From Wolinella sp052170135 (lineage in GTDB: Bacteria; Campylobacterota; Campylobacteria; Campylobacterales; Helicobacteraceae): DNA of 64,000 nucleotides. Below, one piece after another: positions 8,146-17,114 of the stretch. The number at the start of each line of letters is the position of its first letter. Position 1 is the stretch's first letter. The stretch spans positions 83,500 to 147,499 of the forward strand of contig JBQNBC010000003.1 of the NCBI GenBank assembly GCA_052170135.1, read 5' to 3'. The position numbers and the translations under genes were made by a program. The notes under the pieces are model-generated. The model was not told where the DNA came from. It made no database searches and was given only the letters and a program-made list of their open reading frames with translations.

Positions 8146-8574
8146 CTAGCTATCACGCTCTACACGCGAGTTAAAGAGCATGAGTGATACCTCATCCATC
8201 TGCAACTCCTCTTGGCGTTTTTGATGAGCTATTATCTTTTGCATCTCAAGTTTATCGAGATATTTTGCTTTTTCATACTCCAAATTCAAGAATCTAAGCC
8301 GCTCCTCGAGCCTCTCACGCATCTCTTTAAGCTCAGCAATCTCAAGCTTTTTTAGCTCTAGCTCATCAATATACGCACTCTTTATCGCTTGAATTTTAAT
8401 AAAATCCATATATGTGCCATGACTAGGAATCTCAATCCCGGCAATCTCACGCAAAACTCCATCCATATCGCTCCTAGCACGCTCTATCTGAATCGCTACA
8501 CCAAGAATCTGCCTCTCCATATCCCGCACCGCCTCACTCTTTATGCGTAGCAGCTCGGTAAATTTAGTCTTCAT
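8146..8574 (-). CDS. fliJ: FliJ-like flagellar export chaperone
   Basis: A 142-residue, highly charged protein predicted to be almost entirely alpha-helical coiled coil. It begins KFTELLRIKSEAVRDMERQILG and contains a second heptad-rich half (ELKKLEIAELKEMRERLEERL). This is the FliJ pattern: a soluble stalk of the flagellar type III export ATPase complex and escort for rod and filament-cap chaperones. The start overlaps the purA stop by four bases, and motE-like follows 26 bases later. The family call rests on helix pattern and position between purA and the MotE-like gene, since FliJ proteins share little sequence. Confidence 0.65.
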   Translation of the reverse strand: MKTKFTELLRIKSEAVRDMERQILGVAIQIERARSDMDGVLREIAGIEIPSHGTYMDFIKIQAIKSAYIDELELKKLEIAELKEMRERLEERLRFLNLEYEKAKYLDKLEMQKIIAHQKRQEELQMDEVSLMLFNSRVERDS

Positions 8575-9818
8575 CTAAAAATTGTATCGTCTCGCTCAGG
8601 ACCAGTTGAGATCACAGAGATTGGAATATTTATTAGCTTCTCTAGTTCTAGAACATACTCTTGAGCTTTTTTAGGTAGATTCTCAAACTTCCTCACGCCC
8701 TCGCTTCCACTCCATCCATCAAAACTACGATAAATAGGTGTAACACCATCACAGTCATAAGGCATATAATCTATCTCTATGCCATTACGCATGTAACCCA
8801 CACAGACTTTAACCTCATCAAACCCATCTAGCACATCAAGTTTCATCAGGGCAAGATTCTTGCAACCATTTAATCGACAAGCATGTCGCACAGCAACAGC
8901 ATCAAACCACCCACATCGTCTAGCACGCCCCGTAGTAGTTCCAAATTCATGCCCTTTTTGACGTAAAGTCTCGCCCTCTACGCCAAAATCCTCGGTTGGA
9001 AATGGTCCATTGCCCACTCGTGTACAGTAGGCCTTGGCTATACCTGTCACATCTCCAATATCGCAAGGTGCAAGCCCCGTACCACTGCAAGCACCAGATG
9101 CAGTTGTCGTAGAGCTCGTTACAAATGGATATGTCCCATGGTCAACATCAAGCATGCTTCCTTGAGCACCTTCTAGCAAGATTCTCTTACCACTATCAAT
9201 AGAATTCCAAAGTAGTCTAGTTGTATCTGTTAGATATGGCAACAATGCATTTGCATAGCCCTCTAGTCGTGCGCGTAGCTCCGTATCACACTCCCACTTT
9301 ATGCCGTATATCTCAGACATATAGCCATGATTCCTTTGGTACTCGGCTATCTTTTCGAGTAGTCTTGGTATATCTCTGAGCTCACCCATTCTAATGCCCT
9401 GCCTAGAGATTTTATCACTGTATGCAGGTCCTATTCCCTTGCCTGTCGTACCTATTGCCTTGCCCTCTTTTTGCCTCTCCCGTGCCTTATCATACGCCTC
9501 ATGGCAAGGGAGAATCATATGCGCTTTATCACTGATAAATAGTCTCCCAAAAAGCTCTTCAAACTGCGACATCTCACTTATAAGAGCCTCTGGATTTATC
9601 ACCACGCCATTGCCTATTACGTTGTGGCAACTTGGATAAAGGACGCCAGAAGGGATTAGATGTAAGGCGATCTTTTTACCATCTACGACTATTGTATGTC
9701 CAGCGTTATGCCCACCTTGATAGCGCACCACTAGATCATACTTCCTCGCCAACCAATCAACAATCTTGCCCTTACCTTCATCGCCCCACTGTATTCCGAC
9801 AATCAAATCTGCTTTCAT
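8571..9818 (-). CDS. purA: Adenylosuccinate synthetase
   Basis: Joins IMP and aspartate using GTP, the first committed step to AMP. The GTP-site signature WGDEGKGK is at residues 11-18. GHNAGHTI (about 38-45), the IMP-contact region GTTGKGIGPAY (about 125-135) and the C-terminal guanine loop ISVISTGPERDD are present. At 415 residues it is slightly shorter than the usual 425-430. It sits between hisZ-like and fliJ-like with a one-base gap or overlap, so a housekeeping purine gene shares a transcript with flagellar export genes. Confidence 0.96.
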   Translation of the reverse strand: MKADLIVGIQWGDEGKGKIVDWLARKYDLVVRYQGGHNAGHTIVVDGKKIALHLIPSGVLYPSCHNVIGNGVVINPEALISEMSQFEELFGRLFISDKAHMILPCHEAYDKARERQKEGKAIGTTGKGIGPAYSDKISRQGIRMGELRDIPRLLEKIAEYQRNHGYMSEIYGIKWECDTELRARLEGYANALLPYLTDTTRLLWNSIDSGKRILLEGAQGSMLDVDHGTYPFVTSSTTTASGACSGTGLAPCDIGDVTGIAKAYCTRVGNGPFPTEDFGVEGETLRQKGHEFGTTTGRARRCGWFDAVAVRHACRLNGCKNLALMKLDVLDGFDEVKVCVGYMRNGIEIDYMPYDCDGVTPIYRSFDGWSGSEGVRKFENLPKKAQEYVLELEKLINIPISVISTGPERDDTIFR

Positions 9819-10679
9819 TCACTTATCCTCATTTTTTAGTAGCACTAACTCATCTGTATATAGCCCAAAGCCACACGACTTCAATCCATCTATCTCGTAA
9901 TTCCCACCAAATAGCAGTGTTGAGTTACGCTCAAACATACGAAACACAATGCCATCATAATAATCCATAGGCGCATAATAGAGCGGTGCGATAACCACAT
10001 GATCATACTCTAACCCACTGGATAGCTCAAACAACCGCTCAAGCTCCTCTTTTAAAAAGCTAGGGATTCTGCCAAGCGCAGAGCGCAAATCCTCAATATT
10101 TCTGATTTTTAACAATAACTCAAAGTAAGATTCTCTACTTAATAGATTCTCTACTTGCATTTTGCTAAACACCTCAATAGATAGCCCGCTCTCTCTAGCA
10201 CAAAGCAAAGGGATTTGCATATTTGAAAGCTGCAAAATAGAAAAAATCTCAAGCTCTCGTAAAATATTAAGCGCCACATCTAGCATAGCTCGCGCATTCT
10301 GCTCGCCTAGCGATTCTGCACCGATTTGATGTATTTCAGTCGTCGGATAGCTAAAAACGGGCTGTATATAAAACCACTTGCGATGCTCAGTGCTACGCCC
10401 TAAACGCTTTGTAATAATTCTTGCCACATCAAGTGTCGTATCATTTCGTAGCGCGATTTGATTATTTTTCTCACTACTAAGGCGTAAAACCTCTCGACTA
10501 CTATTACTATTTTGGTGCTCCAAATAGGCAAAAGCCGGCGTACAAATCTCAAGAAAGCCAGCTTTACAAAGAATCTCACTCGCGCGCGCCTCTATGTGGC
10601 GCTTTAGTTGCGCACTCGTACCAAAGTAGAGTTGGCTACCCTGTGGAATCTCATGCTCTAAAATCACAAACTCCCCCAA
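9819..10679 (-). CDS. hisZ: ATP phosphoribosyltransferase regulatory subunit (HisZ-like)
   Basis: A HisRS-like class II fold without the tRNA-binding domain. Members of the family pair with short HisG to start histidine synthesis. Visible class II features are QIALRNDTTLDVARIITKRL (motif 2 region, about 88-107) and KWFYIQPVFSYPTTEIHQIGAE (about 115-136). At 286 residues it is shorter than typical HisZ (320-390). The first in-frame start is TTG at 10679. A GTG four codons later (10667) follows GGGGGAG closely and is an alternative. It directly abuts purA. Which hisG it serves is not visible, and a separate regulatory role cannot be excluded. Confidence 0.7.
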   Translation of the reverse strand: MGEFVILEHEIPQGSQLYFGTSAQLKRHIEARASEILCKAGFLEICTPAFAYLEHQNSNSSREVLRLSSEKNNQIALRNDTTLDVARIITKRLGRSTEHRKWFYIQPVFSYPTTEIHQIGAESLGEQNARAMLDVALNILRELEIFSILQLSNMQIPLLCARESGLSIEVFSKMQVENLLSRESYFELLLKIRNIEDLRSALGRIPSFLKEELERLFELSSGLEYDHVVIAPLYYAPMDYYDGIVFRMFERNSTLLFGGNYEIDGLKSCGFGLYTDELVLLKNEDK

Positions 10680-10719
10680 AAATGCTAATTAAAGCTCGAT
10701 TATACCACGCTTCACGCGC

Positions 10720-11397
10720 TTAGATTCCGCCAAATCTCCGCTTGCGTCGTCCAAACTCTTCAATCATCTCGCCAAGCTCACTACTAGTAAAGTCTGGCCA
10801 AAGCGTCTGAGTAAAAAATAGCTCCGCATAGCTAGCCTGCCAAAGCAAGAAATTCGACAACCTCATCTCTCCTCCAGTACGCACGAGCATATCGACACTC
10901 GGGACAAAAGCCGTATCTAAGAATCGCTCCAGATTCTCAACACTTGGATAAAGCCCAGAAACATTCATCTTTTTCACTGCACGCACTATCTCATCTTGTG
11001 AGCCATAATTTAGTGCAAGGATTTGCGTAAGCCCACTACAGCGTGCACTCCTCTCCTCTAGCTCGACAATAGCCCTCAAAAGCGCTGGCGAAAATCGCTC
11101 CAAATTGCCAATCGCACGAAATCTAATATTATTTTTTATGTAGATTTCCGCCTCTTTTTTTAGATATTCTCCAAGAAGCTTCATAAGGAAGTCGACCTCG
11201 GCTTTTGGGCGTTTCCAATTTTCAGTGGAAAACGCATAAAGCGTCAAAAATTCAATTCCATTTTTTGAGCAAAAAACAGTGATGTCTCGCAACCTCTCTG
11301 CACCAACTTCATGCCCTTTTATACGTGTTTTACCGCGTAGATTCGCCCAGCGTCCATTACCATCCATGATGATTGCTAGGTGTTTTAGCTCATTCAT
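10720..11397 (-). CDS. uppS: Undecaprenyl diphosphate synthase
   Basis: Builds the C55 lipid carrier for peptidoglycan and O-antigen from farnesyl diphosphate and isopentenyl diphosphate. The catalytic DGNGRW is at residues 12-17. FSTENWKRPKAEVDFLM and the C-terminal RTGGEMRLSNFLLWQ follow. I start at the ATG at 11397 (MNELKHLAIIMDGN), which gives 225 residues. A frame opening to 11463 would add 22 residues inside the upstream gene and does not fit the family. The start lies one base after the stop of the upstream gene, so the two are coupled. Confidence 0.93.
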   Translation of the reverse strand: MNELKHLAIIMDGNGRWANLRGKTRIKGHEVGAERLRDITVFCSKNGIEFLTLYAFSTENWKRPKAEVDFLMKLLGEYLKKEAEIYIKNNIRFRAIGNLERFSPALLRAIVELEERSARCSGLTQILALNYGSQDEIVRAVKKMNVSGLYPSVENLERFLDTAFVPSVDMLVRTGGEMRLSNFLLWQASYAELFFTQTLWPDFTSSELGEMIEEFGRRKRRFGGI

Positions 11398-11398
11398 T

Positions 11399-12166
11399 TT
11401 AGCCTCGTAAATTAAGCAGAGAATCACTTGATTCATAAAGTGGTGAAATACGCTCATCAACACTAATTAGCGTCTTTGCAATTCCCCTTAGGCTTCCAAG
11501 CTCACCCTCTAAAAACTCCGCACTACTCCTAAAGAGTGTCGCTAAATGAAGATATGCGCCTTCCTCCGCATGCTCTACGATTTTGCCTCTTATTGCACCC
11601 AGATTGCTAAAAATAGAGTAAAACTCAAGCTCACTGATTCCATTTATACCCTTTCGTGCACGCATTTGCAGCAAAGAATCGCGGTCATTTTCATGGCGAA
11701 ATGGCAATGTTATGACCTTTTGTTGAAGCGAAAGCAGTAGGTTTCCACTAAATAGAAAATCGGCACGTGTCTCAGCATTCGCAAGCTTATCCGAGAAAAA
11801 TCCCTGCATCTTTTCCCATGGATTCCCACCTTTTTGATCAAAGAGAGAATCGAGCTCTTCGCGCCCTAAACGCAAAGAACTTTTGAGAAACTGTGACATG
11901 ATATTTGGCTGTGTAACCAGATTTGAGAGCATGATTGAGCCCATACTACTTTTGCCCATGTGAGCCCAGTATTTCGCACCGACTTGGAGCTCCTTTAAAC
12001 TCTTTGTCTCTAATGCACTATTGCCAACTTTTAGCATATATTTCATGCCATGTGTGCGCTCCATCACCTCTAGGCTAACTGGTAAAGAGGCATTAAATTG
12101 CTTTGCTACGCTTGAATTTTGGAGGCGATTTTGCACCTCAGCTACTTGCGAGAGTTGCTGTATCAT
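11399..12166 (-). CDS. Conserved protein of unknown function (coaBC-uppS operon)
   Basis: A 255-residue soluble protein with no signal peptide. It begins with a helical Gln/Asn-rich stretch (MIQQLSQVAEVQNRLQNSSVA) followed by a short beta-rich segment (LPVSLEVMERTHGMKYMLKVGNSALETKS, about 29-57). The remainder is mostly helical. It overlaps the coaBC stop by four bases and abuts uppS. The short beta segment reminds me weakly of flagellar hook-length (FliK-type) domains, but I do not assign it. A gene of similar size occupies this position near coaBC in H. pylori as I recall. Confidence 0.7.
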   Translation of the reverse strand: MIQQLSQVAEVQNRLQNSSVAKQFNASLPVSLEVMERTHGMKYMLKVGNSALETKSLKELQVGAKYWAHMGKSSMGSIMLSNLVTQPNIMSQFLKSSLRLGREELDSLFDQKGGNPWEKMQGFFSDKLANAETRADFLFSGNLLLSLQQKVITLPFRHENDRDSLLQMRARKGINGISELEFYSIFSNLGAIRGKIVEHAEEGAYLHLATLFRSSAEFLEGELGSLRGIAKTLISVDERISPLYESSDSLLNLRG

Positions 12167-13368
12167 AGCTCCTCACTCGCTCGCAAAATCTCAAACGCCA
12201 CATTGAGTTTATCCGCTCTAGGAATCGTAATCTCACGTGAAGAATCAATAAAAATAACCTCATTATTCTCCGATTCCATCGGGTTTTGATCGCCTATCAC
12301 GTTTAGACATATCGCATCAATGCCCTTATTTTTGCGCGCGAGAATCGCACTTTTTCTAGCCGCTTCACCCGATTCTTCTAGCTTAAAACCAATGGTTTTG
12401 AAGCCCTCTTTTTTTAGGCTTTGCAAAATATCAACACCGCGCCTAAGCTCAAGTTGCCACACTTCGCCCAGATTCTCTTTTTTTAGCTTGCCATCGCTTA
12501 TATGTGCGCTCTCATAATCGCTAATAGCCGCCGCCATATAGATATATGGTGTACGTTCATCGTTTCTATGCGATTCTTGCCAGCTTGATAGCTCTAGCAT
12601 GTAGCTTGCCGCATCGCCAACAAGAATCGTGGTCACTCCACATGGCAAATGCTCACTTTTTACAGACGTTACAAGGCTTACATCTGCACCCAGATAATAG
12701 AGTGCACGCACTAGAGACTGCGCCATTTTACCGCTAGAGCGATTGCTTAAAAAGCGAACAGAATCGATCATCTCTCTACTTCCACCACCACTCACCACGA
12801 CACTCCTGCCAATCCAAAAACTCTCTCGCAAAAGTGCACGAAACACATGCTCGCAAATCTCTCTTGGCTCTTCGAGCGCACCGCTACCAACATCACCGCA
12901 CGCTAATTCCTTGACCACGGGAGAGACTATATCTACGCCTAGTTTTTTCAGCTTTTGCAACGATTCTTGAGTTAGTGGATTTTCTAACATTTTTGTATTC
13001 ATCGCTGGTGCGAGAATCTTCACCCCACTAAAGGCAAGAAACGATGATAAAAGTAGATTATCAGCTATTCCATTTGCGAGCTTATTTATCGTATTTGCAG
13101 TAGCTGGTGCGACCAAAAACAATTCTGCCCACGACGCAAGCGCGATATGATTCTCCTCACTCGCCCACGATTCTGTATCCGCGCTTAGGACACGCGTTTT
13201 TGTGAGGGCTTCAAAGACCAAAGGCGATATAAATTTCTTCGATTCTTCGCTCATGACCACGCGAACACTAGCCCCCTCTTTTTGCAAAAGGCGCACGATT
13301 TCTGGGGCTTTATAAATTGAGATGCTTGAGCTGACCCCAAGCACTATTCTCCGCCCAGATAGTAGCAT
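12163..13368 (-). CDS. coaBC: Bifunctional CoaBC (phosphopantothenoylcysteine synthetase/decarboxylase)
   Basis: Adds cysteine to phosphopantothenate and decarboxylates the product on the way to coenzyme A. The CoaC flavoprotein half (1 to about 180) has GVSSSISIYK, the active-site His at 74, the APATANT motif at 87-93 and the catalytic Cys at 157 (ELACGDVGSG). The CoaB half starts near 188 (SVVVSGGGSREMIDSVRFLS) and keeps the MAAAISDY and KLKKE motifs. The 401-residue length is standard. It sits one base after pseB and overlaps the following unknown gene. Confidence 0.95.
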   Translation of the reverse strand: MLLSGRRIVLGVSSSISIYKAPEIVRLLQKEGASVRVVMSEESKKFISPLVFEALTKTRVLSADTESWASEENHIALASWAELFLVAPATANTINKLANGIADNLLLSSFLAFSGVKILAPAMNTKMLENPLTQESLQKLKKLGVDIVSPVVKELACGDVGSGALEEPREICEHVFRALLRESFWIGRSVVVSGGGSREMIDSVRFLSNRSSGKMAQSLVRALYYLGADVSLVTSVKSEHLPCGVTTILVGDAASYMLELSSWQESHRNDERTPYIYMAAAISDYESAHISDGKLKKENLGEVWQLELRRGVDILQSLKKEGFKTIGFKLEESGEAARKSAILARKNKGIDAICLNVIGDQNPMESENNEVIFIDSSREITIPRADKLNVAFEILRASEEL

Positions 13369-13369
13369 T

Positions 13370-14359
13370 TTACGCCTCGCTCATCGCGATTAGCTCATCG
13401 CGACTTAGCCATTGATTATTTTCAAGCGAGTTGTATTCAAAACCGATCTCAACGCCTTTTCCGCATTCTCCGATTCTTGTTATGCTGTAATCAATTGGCG
13501 TTTGGAACTGAATCGTAGGCTTAATAATAAAGAAATCATCAAATTCGACACTAAGATGAGAATCGTCTTTGGGTACCATTACTTCATGAAGCTTCTCCCC
13601 AGGGCGGATTCCTATAACTTTACGCGGAATATTTGGCGCGAGTGCATCGGCTAGATCAGTGATCCTCATGGATGGGATCTTGGGTATAAAAATCTCTCCA
13701 CCATGCATGCGTTCTAGATTCTTCAATACAAATTCAACGCCCTGAGGCAGAGTAATCCAAAACCTCGTCATACGCTCATCGGTAATAGGAATCTCACTCG
13801 CACCCTCGCTAACAAGTCGCCTAAAAAATGGCACTACTGAGCCACGCGAACCAACGACATTGCCATAGCGCACGACCGAGAATCGTGTCTTTTTGCTTCC
13901 GCGTATATTATTCCCAGCAATAAAGAGTTTGTCGCTTGCGAGCTTTGTCGCACCATAGAGGTTTATCGGATTTGCTGCCTTGTCTGTGCTTAGCGCAATT
14001 ACATGTGAGACATCATTCGCTAGGCATGCATCTATGACATTTTGTGCACCATGGATATTTGTCTTGATGCACTCCATCGGGTTGTATTCAGCGATTGGCA
14101 CATGCTTTAGCGCAGCGGCATGGATACATATATCAACCCCATCCATCGCCTTTACAAGTCGCTCTCTATCGCGCACATCTCCAATAAAGAATCGCATACG
14201 CTTATCAGTGAAGCGCTGTGCCATTTCATATTGCTTTAGCTCATCGCGTGAAAATATGATTAGCTTTTTTGGCTCATATCGTCGCAATACCTCTGCCACA
14301 AAGCACTTTCCAAAACTCCCAGTACCGCCCGTAACAAGAATCGTCTTACCATCTAGCAT
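13370..14359 (-). CDS. pseB: UDP-GlcNAc 4,6-dehydratase/5-epimerase (inverting)
   Basis: First enzyme of CMP-pseudaminic acid synthesis, the sugar that glycosylates flagellin in Helicobacter and Campylobacter and is required for filament assembly. It is a short-chain dehydrogenase fold with the nucleotide motif TGGTGSFG at residues 10-17, STDKA at 124-128 and the catalytic Tyr135 and Lys139 (NLYGATK). At 329 residues it matches FlaA1/PseB, not the larger membrane-bound dehydratases. It lies between pbp2 and coaBC with one-base junctions. The other pse genes are not in this window. Confidence 0.92.
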   Translation of the reverse strand: MLDGKTILVTGGTGSFGKCFVAEVLRRYEPKKLIIFSRDELKQYEMAQRFTDKRMRFFIGDVRDRERLVKAMDGVDICIHAAALKHVPIAEYNPMECIKTNIHGAQNVIDACLANDVSHVIALSTDKAANPINLYGATKLASDKLFIAGNNIRGSKKTRFSVVRYGNVVGSRGSVVPFFRRLVSEGASEIPITDERMTRFWITLPQGVEFVLKNLERMHGGEIFIPKIPSMRITDLADALAPNIPRKVIGIRPGEKLHEVMVPKDDSHLSVEFDDFFIIKPTIQFQTPIDYSITRIGECGKGVEIGFEYNSLENNQWLSRDELIAMSEA

Positions 14360-16173
14360 TACTTCTCCTTTTTTGCTGGTTGAATATACCCTAGCTCAAG
14401 CAGGCTGTTGGCTATTTTAACCAGTGTGCTGCCAGTCGCACTCCCACCATGTCCACCATGCTCTGCCATTATAGTCACAACGTATTGTGGATTCTCATAT
14501 GGCAGATATGCCGTTATCCATGCATGCGAACGATGGAAATAGTCCATATCCTCCTCGCGAATCCTCTTCTTATCCGCTTGTGAGATTCCAACCACTTGCG
14601 CCGTACCTGTCTTGCACGCTAGCGTTACGTTTGATTCTCGTGTATACCAATAAGCAGTACCACCCTCCTCCTCGCACACCTGATACATACCTAGACGCAG
14701 TGCTGGTAATTTACTTTTTTGAAATGATGTTAGAACCTCGCGAGTCTCATACTCTTTTTGATTCTCACCTAGCATTTTCACTAGATGTGGCATTACCATT
14801 TTACCACTTGCCAACAGTGCCGTATGACGCGCTACCTGGAGTGGCGTGACAGCAAAAGCCCCTTGTCCAATAGATGAAACTATCGTATCTCCGATATACC
14901 ATGGTTGCTTATAGCGACGCATTTTCCATTCTGGACTTGGGACGATACCGCCAAACTCATTTGGCAAGTCGATTCCAGTTGGTACGCCAAATCCCATCTG
15001 TGTAATAACTTTTGCAATATTGCTCATACCGGCCTTTTGGCTTAGTTTGTAGTAGTAGACATCTACGCTACGCTTTATAGACTTGATTAGATCGGAGCTA
15101 CCATGACCGCCCACGCGCCAGTCACGAAATTTACGCCCGCCAAGCTCAATAAACTCAGGCGTATCCACAACTGTGCGTTCATTTACCCCTGCATACTCCA
15201 AAAGAGCCATTCCAACGCCCATTTTAATAACAGAACCTGGAGGATACAGACCATTTATCAACTTATTAAGCAGAGGATTGTGAGGATTTTGACGCAGAGA
15301 GTCCCACTTTGCATACGAGATTCCACCAATGAAGTCGTTAATATCATACTCAGGATAGCTCCCAGCCGCGAGAATCTCACCAGTATGGATATCCATGACC
15401 ACTGCTGCACCATTTTTATTCTCAAACTCTGCGTCAAGAATCCGCTGCAAGCGCAAATCAAGCGTCAATGTTATATCGTTATTTTCAAGCGGTCGCTTCT
15501 CTTCTAAGATCTCAATCTCTTGATTAAATGCTGTAACCTTCGCCCTACGATAGCCAAGCTCGCCCTGTAAAAAATCATTATATTGCCGTTCAAGTCCACT
15601 TTTACCTACGATTCCAGTATATTTGGCAAGAGGTGCGCGCTCTATATCTCTAGCATCAGCGCGCCCAGTGTAGCCTATGATATGCGATGCAGTGGTTTTA
15701 TTTGGATAAAAGCGCTTTGTAGATGGGAGAATCTTTATCAGCTCACTCTGCAAGAATCGTGGATAAAGCAAATGCATCTCTTCATAAGATACAAACTCTA
15801 CTATGACAATAGATTCATGATTGTATAGAGAATCCTGCTTTTTATATCGCGCCAATAACTCATCTTTGTCCAAGCGAGGAAAAAACTCCACCAAAAGCTC
15901 GACACTGCGAATAAGCTCAGACAACTTTGAGCGCACACTAAGTCCAGGCGGTAGCGCGAGGGAGAATCCAAGCTCATTAACCGCTAGCGGCTCACCAAAT
16001 CTATCAAGAATCTGTCCACGTACAGGAGCGATATACTCCTTTTTTTCCATATTTCGCGTGGCTAGCTCCTCATAGTACGCATTTGATTTGATGCTTAAAA
16101 AATAGATCCTAACAAGCAAAACAACCCACACCGCAACAAAAACAATGAGAAAAAACTTCAATCTCTCACTCAT
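14359..16173 (-). CDS. mrdA: Penicillin-binding protein 2
   Basis: Monofunctional transpeptidase that elongates the side wall. It has an N-terminal membrane anchor (residues 7-26), a class B PBP dimerisation domain (APVRGQILDRFGEPLAVN, about 49-66) and a transpeptidase domain with SVIK at 314-317, SVD at 369-371 in place of the SxN motif (the form usual for PBP2), and KTG at 521-523. At 604 residues the length is normal. It overlaps the small MreD-like gene by four bases and pseB by one, and partners functionally with the elongasome. Confidence 0.95.
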   Translation of the reverse strand: MSERLKFFLIVFVAVWVVLLVRIYFLSIKSNAYYEELATRNMEKKEYIAPVRGQILDRFGEPLAVNELGFSLALPPGLSVRSKLSELIRSVELLVEFFPRLDKDELLARYKKQDSLYNHESIVIVEFVSYEEMHLLYPRFLQSELIKILPSTKRFYPNKTTASHIIGYTGRADARDIERAPLAKYTGIVGKSGLERQYNDFLQGELGYRRAKVTAFNQEIEILEEKRPLENNDITLTLDLRLQRILDAEFENKNGAAVVMDIHTGEILAAGSYPEYDINDFIGGISYAKWDSLRQNPHNPLLNKLINGLYPPGSVIKMGVGMALLEYAGVNERTVVDTPEFIELGGRKFRDWRVGGHGSSDLIKSIKRSVDVYYYKLSQKAGMSNIAKVITQMGFGVPTGIDLPNEFGGIVPSPEWKMRRYKQPWYIGDTIVSSIGQGAFAVTPLQVARHTALLASGKMVMPHLVKMLGENQKEYETREVLTSFQKSKLPALRLGMYQVCEEEGGTAYWYTRESNVTLACKTGTAQVVGISQADKKRIREEDMDYFHRSHAWITAYLPYENPQYVVTIMAEHGGHGGSATGSTLVKIANSLLELGYIQPAKKEK

Positions 16174-16643
16174 GGCAACACTACCAAGAAGAGGATCTCA
16201 GCTAACGAAAAATAGAACAATGTGACACTAATATCTGGCACGCTCACACCAAGCAGATAGCCAAGCGCACCGGCAAATAGATAAAACCCAAAGTAGGCAT
16301 AAAGCACTAAAAATGGAATCAAACACTTTTGACAACGTATCCACTGGCGAACTTTGAGCGCGACTAGATAGTAAGAGAGCACAAAAAATATAATCGAACT
16401 AAGCCATAAAAACCCTTTTGTCGCTTCAAAAAATAACAAAAATACAAAAATAGGCACTATATAGTGCAGTTGCCCTCGTTCCAAGAATCGACAAAAAAGT
16501 ACAAAAGCAACACCAAGCAACGGTGGCAAATAGTAAAGAATATCAGTCAATGCGCCATAGCTCACGATTAACGCAAGCAGCGCAAGAGCCTTTAGAGACT
16601 CTTTGTAAGAGCTATTTCGTCGCATACTGGAAAGTGCTTGCAT
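16170..16643 (-). CDS. Small integral membrane protein, MreD-like position
   Basis: Product of about 157 residues with four or five membrane segments (LALLALIVSYGALTDILYY, LLGVAFVLFCRFL, IVPIFVFLLFF, LSSIIFFVLSYYLVAL, FLVLYAYFGFYLFAGALGYLLG). It precedes and overlaps pbp2, the usual place of MreD-type proteins in shape operons, and H. pylori has a similar small membrane gene there. Sequence identity to MreD is not evident to me. The start is unsure: ATGs at 16661, 16643 and 16625 all lack a clear ribosome site, and all overlap the upstream acetyltransferase; I used the middle one. Confidence 0.65.
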   Translation of the reverse strand: MQALSSMRRNSSYKESLKALALLALIVSYGALTDILYYLPPLLGVAFVLFCRFLERGQLHYIVPIFVFLLFFEATKGFLWLSSIIFFVLSYYLVALKVRQWIRCQKCLIPFLVLYAYFGFYLFAGALGYLLGVSVPDISVTLFYFSLAEILFLVVLP

Positions 16644-17050
16644 TTTATACAGTCTGCCCATATTTTATGATTTGGGATTCTGTCCTTACTGATTTCGCTA
16701 AATCCAAGTCGCTCAAAAAGATCGCGCTGATACGTGAGTACCAAAAGCTCTCTAACTCCAAGCATCTCCGCTTCAGCAATTGAGATATTTATGATTTGTG
16801 TGGCAATTCCGCGTCCACGGTAAGTCTCTTTGACTATGAGGCTTCGCACTTCAGCTAATGCACTAGAGTGAATGTGGAGTGCGCAGAATCCAACAATTTC
16901 ATCATTATCACAGGCGACATGATATGAGCGTATAGCATTTGCAATCTCATCACTACTTCGCTCTAAAATCACTCCACGCTCCACCTCTGGACGCAATAAT
17001 GCACGCATCGCCTCAATATCGCGCAAAGTCGGCTTTTTAAAATTAAGCAT
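16592..17050 (-). CDS. GNAT N-acetyltransferase, short ArgA (N-acetylglutamate synthase) type
   Basis: Single GNAT domain with the acetyl-CoA loop YRGRGIATQI (near residue 83 from this start) and VRELLVLTYQRDLFERLGF. The C-terminal segment ending KIWADCIKCKHFPVCDEIAL is typical of the short N-acetylglutamate synthases that supply arginine synthesis in Campylobacter and others. I start at the ATG at 17050 (MLNFKKPTLRDIEAMRALL), five bases after GGAG. A TTG at 17083 would add 11 residues without a ribosome site. With argC at 57716, this suggests an arginine pathway. Substrate specificity is inferred. Confidence 0.75.
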   Translation of the reverse strand: MLNFKKPTLRDIEAMRALLRPEVERGVILERSSDEIANAIRSYHVACDNDEIVGFCALHIHSSALAEVRSLIVKETYRGRGIATQIINISIAEAEMLGVRELLVLTYQRDLFERLGFSEISKDRIPNHKIWADCIKCKHFPVCDEIALTKSL

Positions 17051-17114
17051 CACCACTCCAAGCGAGAATCTAACAACTCGCAAAAACCAGCAACGCCGCT
17101 AAAGAATCTTGTGC

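Noticed and set aside
15103..15507. Long plus-strand frame of 134 codons opposite pbp2
   Set aside because: Lies wholly antisense to the transpeptidase domain, with no family pattern and no ribosome site.
17051..17083. TTG at 17083 as start of the ArgA-like acetyltransferase
   Set aside because: No ribosome site. ATG at 17050 has GGAG at good spacing and a normal N-terminus.
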